From Bacteroidota bacterium (GTDB lineage: Bacteria > Bacteroidota > Bacteroidia > Chitinophagales > Chitinophagaceae): a stretch of 39,386 nucleotides of DNA. Within the stretch, counting starts at the first letter, position 1; each line of letters opens with the position of its first letter. This document shows, in pieces, positions 36,029 to 39,386 of the stretch. Both the position numbers and the translations under genes were made by a program. The notes under the pieces were generated by a model. That model ran no database searches and was not told the origin of the DNA. It saw only the letters and a program-made list of their open reading frames with translations. The DNA lies in contig JAFDXJ010000044.1 of the NCBI GenBank assembly GCA_018268015.1, forward strand, positions 1 to 39,386, read 5' to 3'.

Positions 36029-36059
36029 TTTGTAATATCCCTTTTTGCAAGTAAATTTG
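36029..36059 (+). promoter_or_regulatory. Promoter of lpdA (Bacteroidota type)
   Basis: TTTG (36029-36032), a 19-base gap, then TAAATTTG (36052-36059) is an exact match to the TTTG-N19-TAnnTTTG promoter of Bacteroidota. The expected start is near 36066, giving a leader of about 30 bases before the ATG at 36097. This is the best promoter match in the window. Confidence 0.7.
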
Positions 36060-36096
36060 CGCACGGTACTTTTTCAAAAAAAATTAAATTTATACT

Positions 36097-37506
36097 ATGG
36101 CTTATGATGTAATTGTTTTAGGTAGCGGCCCGGGTGGTTATCCTGCCGCAATCCGTGCTTCACAACTTGGCTTTAAAGTAGCTATCATAGAAAAAGAAAG
36201 CTTAGGCGGCATCTGTTTAAACTGGGGCTGTATCCCCACCAAAGCGCTGATCAAAAGCGCCAATGTGAATGATTATATTAAACACAGCACCAATTATGGT
36301 ATTAAAGTGAGTAATGCAGAAGCTGATTTTAATGCGGTAATAAGCCGTAGCCGGGGTATTGCTGATAAGATGAGTAAAGGGGTCCAATTCCTGATGAAGA
36401 AAAATAAAATTGATGTCATCATGGGATATGGTAAATTAATTTCTAAAACACAATTGGAAGTGACAGCGGCAGATGGATCTAAACAAACACTGGACTTCAA
36501 ATACCTGGTTATAGCTACAGGAGGCCGGAGTCGCGAATTACCCAATTTAAAACAAGATGGAAAAAATGTGATTGGTTATCGCGAAGCATTGGTTTTACCG
36601 AATCAGCCAAAATCTATGTTAATAGTGGGTAGTGGCGCCATCGGAGTTGAATTTGCTTATGTGTATAATAGCATGGGTACCAAGGTTACCATTGTAGAAT
36701 TTATGCCCCGCATTGTCCCTGTTGAAGATGAGGACATTTCAAAGGAATTGGAGAAGCAATTAAAAAAACAAGGTATTGATATTTTTACCAATGCCACCGT
36801 GGAATCTGTTGACAGTAACAGCTCACCATTAAAAATACAGGTAAAAAAACAAGACGGGAGTATGCAAACTTTTGAAGCAGAAATTGTATTAAGCGCTGTA
36901 GGTGTTGTTGCCAACCTGGAGAATATAGGCCTGGAAACACTGGGTATAAAAACAGAAAAAGGAAAAATAATCACAGATAAAAATGGCTGTACCAATATCC
37001 CGGGAATTTATGCGATCGGGGATTGTACTCCCGGCCCGGCGCTTGCACATGTAGCCGGTAAAGAGGGCGTGATTGCTGCAGAGTCTATTGGATTTTTAGA
37101 AAAAAAATTCGATCATCAGCCGGAACCGCTGGATTATGGAAATATTCCGGGTTGTACTTATTGTACTCCCGAAGTGGCCAGTATTGGAATGACGGAGAAA
37201 GCAGCCAAAGAAGCCGGCTACGAATTAAAAGTTGGCAAATTTCCTTTTATGGCCAGTGGAAAAGCCACAGCAGCAGGCGCAACGGAAGGTTTTGTAAAAG
37301 TGATTTATGATGCAAAATATGGAGAGCTTTTAGGCGCTCACATGATCGGGAATAATGTCACTGAAATGATTGCAGAAATTTCTGTAGCCCGGAAATTAGA
37401 AACGACCGGGCATGAAATCTTAAATGCCATTCATCCTCATCCTACCATGAGTGAAGCTGTCAAAGAAGCTACTGCAGTAGCGTATGGAGAAGCTATTGAT
37501 ATTTAA
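36097..37506 (+). CDS. lpdA: Dihydrolipoyl dehydrogenase (E3)
   Basis: A 469-residue flavoprotein that reoxidises the lipoyl groups of 2-oxo-acid dehydrogenase complexes (and glycine cleavage). The FAD motif G-S-G-P-G-G is at 9-14. The redox-active disulfide is Cys40 and Cys45 in G-G-I-C-L-N-W-G-C-I-P-T-K. A second nucleotide motif G-S-G-A-I-G-V-E-F-A binds NAD. A-I-G-D-C is the FAD-contact motif. The C-terminal H-P-H-P-T-M-S-E carries the catalytic His. No E1 or E2 gene is near. The gene has its own promoter and terminator. Confidence 0.96.
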   Translation: MAYDVIVLGSGPGGYPAAIRASQLGFKVAIIEKESLGGICLNWGCIPTKALIKSANVNDYIKHSTNYGIKVSNAEADFNAVISRSRGIADKMSKGVQFLMKKNKIDVIMGYGKLISKTQLEVTAADGSKQTLDFKYLVIATGGRSRELPNLKQDGKNVIGYREALVLPNQPKSMLIVGSGAIGVEFAYVYNSMGTKVTIVEFMPRIVPVEDEDISKELEKQLKKQGIDIFTNATVESVDSNSSPLKIQVKKQDGSMQTFEAEIVLSAVGVVANLENIGLETLGIKTEKGKIITDKNGCTNIPGIYAIGDCTPGPALAHVAGKEGVIAAESIGFLEKKFDHQPEPLDYGNIPGCTYCTPEVASIGMTEKAAKEAGYELKVGKFPFMASGKATAAGATEGFVKVIYDAKYGELLGAHMIGNNVTEMIAEISVARKLETTGHEILNAIHPHPTMSEAVKEATAVAYGEAIDI

Positions 37507-37530
37507 AACGGATTTTTTATAGTAAGGCAT

Positions 37531-37566
37531 AAAAAAATACCTCGTTTTATACGGGGTATTTTTTTG
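37531..37566. terminator. Bidirectional terminator between lpdA and the DUF4197 gene
   Basis: Arms AAATACCTCG (37535-37544) and CGGGGTATTT (37552-37561) form a 10-bp stem with one T-G pair and a 7-base loop. A and T runs on both sides suit both convergent genes, with the stop codons 24 bases upstream (lpdA) and 27 bases away (DUF4197). Confidence 0.88.
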
Positions 37567-37592
37567 AACAAAGATCCTGTTAAACCAACTTT

Positions 37593-38318
37593 TTATAAAG
37601 TTGCATTGGGCTTAGTATTGGTATTTGAAAAAACTTTTTTAAGCAAGTCAGTTACACGCGCTGCCGGATCCTGACGGATTTTTTGTTCTTCCAATCCAAT
37701 TTCATAAAAAATGCCATCAATGGCTTTTTGTGTTACATAAGCGCCCAGATCCGTATTTACCGGTTTATTGGAAAACTTATTATAAGTGGTGAAAATATCT
37801 TTCCAATATTTTGTAGCATCTACTTTTTGCAGGGAATTATTAATTATGGGGCTAAATGACTGTGTGAGTGCGGCTGTAGTTTTATTCTTAAAATAATTTG
37901 TAGCTGCAAAGTCTCCTCCTTTTAATATTCCAAATGCGTCCGCAATGGTCATTTGCTTGATCGCATTAACAAAAATGGGTGTCGCCGTTTTTGCAGCATC
38001 TTCCGCAGCCCGGTTCATAGATAAAACAGCATTGTCCACCAGGCTGCCTAATCCTAAACTGCGTAATGTACTCTCCACTTTTTGTGCCTCAGGAGGCATG
38101 AGAACTTTCACCATGGCATTCCCAAAAAAACCATTTAACTGAGATAAGGTATTGGTGCCATTCTGTGTGCCAATGGTCAGTGCTTCCTTTAAACCGGATA
38201 CCGCTTCTTCTGAAGACAAGCCACCCATCCCAGACTGGTTCAGTACCTGCTGCGCCACATCACAACCACTAAAGCTAAATACCATAAGAAATAATGGGAG
38301 TATAAAGATTTTTCTCAT
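37593..38318 (-). CDS. DUF4197 family lipoprotein
   Basis: A 241-residue putative lipoprotein. The signal peptide ends F-S-F-S-G-C, so Cys19 would be acylated. The mature part is helical and matches the DUF4197 family: G-L-K-E-A-L-T-I-G near residue 45, V-L-M-P-P-E-A, N-R-A-A-E-D-A-A-K-T-A and A-D-A-F-G-I-L-K-G-G-D-F-A-A-T-N-Y-F. The final Y-V-T-Q-K-A-I-D-G-I-F-Y region is also conserved. The function is unknown. It is a single gene, convergent with lpdA. Confidence 0.88.
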   Translation of the reverse strand: MRKIFILPLFLMVFSFSGCDVAQQVLNQSGMGGLSSEEAVSGLKEALTIGTQNGTNTLSQLNGFFGNAMVKVLMPPEAQKVESTLRSLGLGSLVDNAVLSMNRAAEDAAKTATPIFVNAIKQMTIADAFGILKGGDFAATNYFKNKTTAALTQSFSPIINNSLQKVDATKYWKDIFTTYNKFSNKPVNTDLGAYVTQKAIDGIFYEIGLEEQKIRQDPAARVTDLLKKVFSNTNTKPNATL

Positions 38319-38484
38319 CTTGAATATTTTATTGTTGATTAAATGAAGTTACAGCACTTACAAAAATTATACCTTAAAGCTATATGAATAATTGCTTATA
38401 AAAACTGTTTGAAAAAAAATAAAAAAAAATTATTCAATAATATATTTTTATATCTTTAACTATTATTAAATAAATCATACCGAC

Positions 38485-39386
38485 ATGAAAAAAACATTAC
38501 TCTTCTTTTCTGCTTTAGCATTTTTAGCAGGAAACAGTAACGCACAGAGCGTTTATAAAAACGGGTACCTCTCGACGGGGTCTAAATCAAATGATGGCAC
38601 TTCAGCGCCAGGCGGCTATACCTGGAGTGAGGTACAAAATAATACCGGCAACAACCTCGAAAGTAACACTGTGAGTGGGTTTTCTGCGTATTATTCCAAT
38701 TCGGCAAACTTTACACTAGCAGACAACTTCACGGTTCCTGTTGGTCAGCAATGGGCTATAACCGGTATGGGTTTTTACGCCTATGAAACAGGTTTCATTG
38801 GCGCTACATCACCTTTTGACGGATTGCATGTTCAAATTTGGGACGGGCCGCCGGATTTACCTACTTCACATATTATTTTTGGTGACTTGTCCAAAAATGT
38901 TTTTAACAAATCATACGACTCTTTAATGTATCGTTGCTTCAATACAAAAGTTCCGGCACCCGGAACACCTCCCGGAACAACAAGAAATATCTGGAAAGTA
39001 GAAGGTGCTTTTGCTTTAGTGCTTAACCCTGGAAATTATTGGGTAGAATGGCAAACACATGCTAAAGATGGTGGTGCTCATTTTGCTCCCCCCTCCACGG
39101 TTATAGGCTCCCGCGGTGAAGAAGATTGGAATGGCAAGCAACATACAATTGGCACCAATACATGGGTAGATGCCGTAGATGCCGGTAACCCAGCATCTGC
39201 TCCGGATTATATCCAAGATTTCCCTTTTGAAGTTTATTATACCAACACTTTACCTGTTACGTTCAAAAGCTTTGATGGTATTATGCAAAATGGTCAGTCT
39301 CTCCTGAAATGGACCACCAGCAATGAAATCAATAACAAAGGCTTTGATGTAGAAAGAAGCACAGACGGACAAGTATTTACAACTAT
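38485..39386 (+). CDS. Secreted protein with T9SS-type repeat region (3' part cut by window)
   Basis: I translated this from the ATG at 38485; 300 codons are open to the window edge. A signal peptide (M-K-K-T-L-L-F-F-S-A-L-A-F-L-A, ending N-A-Q) is followed by an all-beta domain of about 230 residues that I do not recognise. From about residue 256, L-P-V-T-F-K-S-F-D-G followed by L-L-K-W-T-T-S-N-E-I-N-N-K-G-F-D-V-E-R-S matches the fibronectin-like segment that precedes the C-terminal type IX sorting domain in many Bacteroidota secreted proteins. A sorting domain would be expected beyond the window. A near-match -7 element, TATCTTTA, lies at 38451-38458. Confidence 0.75.
   Translation, partial: MKKTLLFFSALAFLAGNSNAQSVYKNGYLSTGSKSNDGTSAPGGYTWSEVQNNTGNNLESNTVSGFSAYYSNSANFTLADNFTVPVGQQWAITGMGFYAYETGFIGATSPFDGLHVQIWDGPPDLPTSHIIFGDLSKNVFNKSYDSLMYRCFNTKVPAPGTPPGTTRNIWKVEGAFALVLNPGNYWVEWQTHAKDGGAHFAPPSTVIGSRGEEDWNGKQHTIGTNTWVDAVDAGNPASAPDYIQDFPFEVYYTNTLPVTFKSFDGIMQNGQSLLKWTTSNEINNKGFDVERSTDGQVFTT

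Noticed and set aside
1..39386. tRNA or rRNA genes, CRISPR arrays, insertion sequences, toxin-antitoxin or defence genes
   Set aside because: Reading both strands by eye showed no spaced repeats, transposase motifs, conserved RNA segments or known defence domains.

Overview
The window looks like a chromosomal segment of a member of Bacteroidota, most likely of the order Chitinophagales (Chitinophagaceae-like). The evidence is: low GC by eye; an ExbB-ExbD-ExbD-TonB operon; a SufBCDSE operon with an Rrf2 regulator; a DUF5117-type zinc metalloprotease; a Reg_prop/Y_Y_Y histidine kinase; a tricorn homologue; a DUF4369/TlpA thioredoxin; a secreted protein with a type-IX-secretion-style module; and promoters of the Bacteroidota type (TTTG, about 19 bases, TAnnTTTG). 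No rRNA, tRNA, CRISPR array, prophage or insertion sequence was seen. Most of the segment reads as core genome.

Layout. 1-1370: mnmE (minus), cut by the window edge just before its last codons. 1.5-4.5 kb (minus): energy-transducing operon exbB, exbD, exbD, tonB. 4.8-7.3 kb (plus): secreted metalloprotease. 7.5-10.7 kb (plus): bioB, idi and a SAM methyltransferase, separated by two AT-rich gaps of about 370 and 430 bases, the first with a possible decayed reading frame. 10.8-14.4 kb (minus): two-component pair (NarL-type regulator and large periplasmic-sensing kinase). 14.5-16.2 kb (minus): DUF4345 membrane protein and secreted sialidase. 16.2-22.5 kb (minus): sufB, sufC, sufD, sufS, sufE, a DUF59 protein and an Rrf2 regulator, reading away from 22.5 kb. 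22.6-27.1 kb (minus): TlpA-like lipid- or periplasm-facing thioredoxin followed by a tricorn-like protease. 27.2-32.4 kb (minus): a 1251-residue AsmA-like protein, trpG, and a TrpF-family protein whose catalytic positions are altered. 32.5-34.4 kb (minus): overlapping SDR and NAD-dependent epimerase genes. 34.5-37.5 kb (plus): bifunctional nuclease, ispE, lpdA. 37.6-38.3 kb (minus): DUF4197 lipoprotein. 38.5 kb to the end (plus): 5' part of a secreted protein.

How the genes work together. The Suf genes form one iron-sulfur assembly pathway, which would also feed BioB, an Fe-S enzyme. ExbB/ExbD/TonB energise outer-membrane transport. IspE makes an isoprenoid precursor in the MEP pathway and Idi interconverts its IPP and DMAPP products. 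The kinase and regulator form a cognate pair. No wholly new defence or mobile system is visible. The most unusual items are the TrpF-family protein lacking its normal catalytic Cys and Asp, the perfect 15-bp inverted repeat between sufB and sufC, and the tight AsmA-trpG gene pair.
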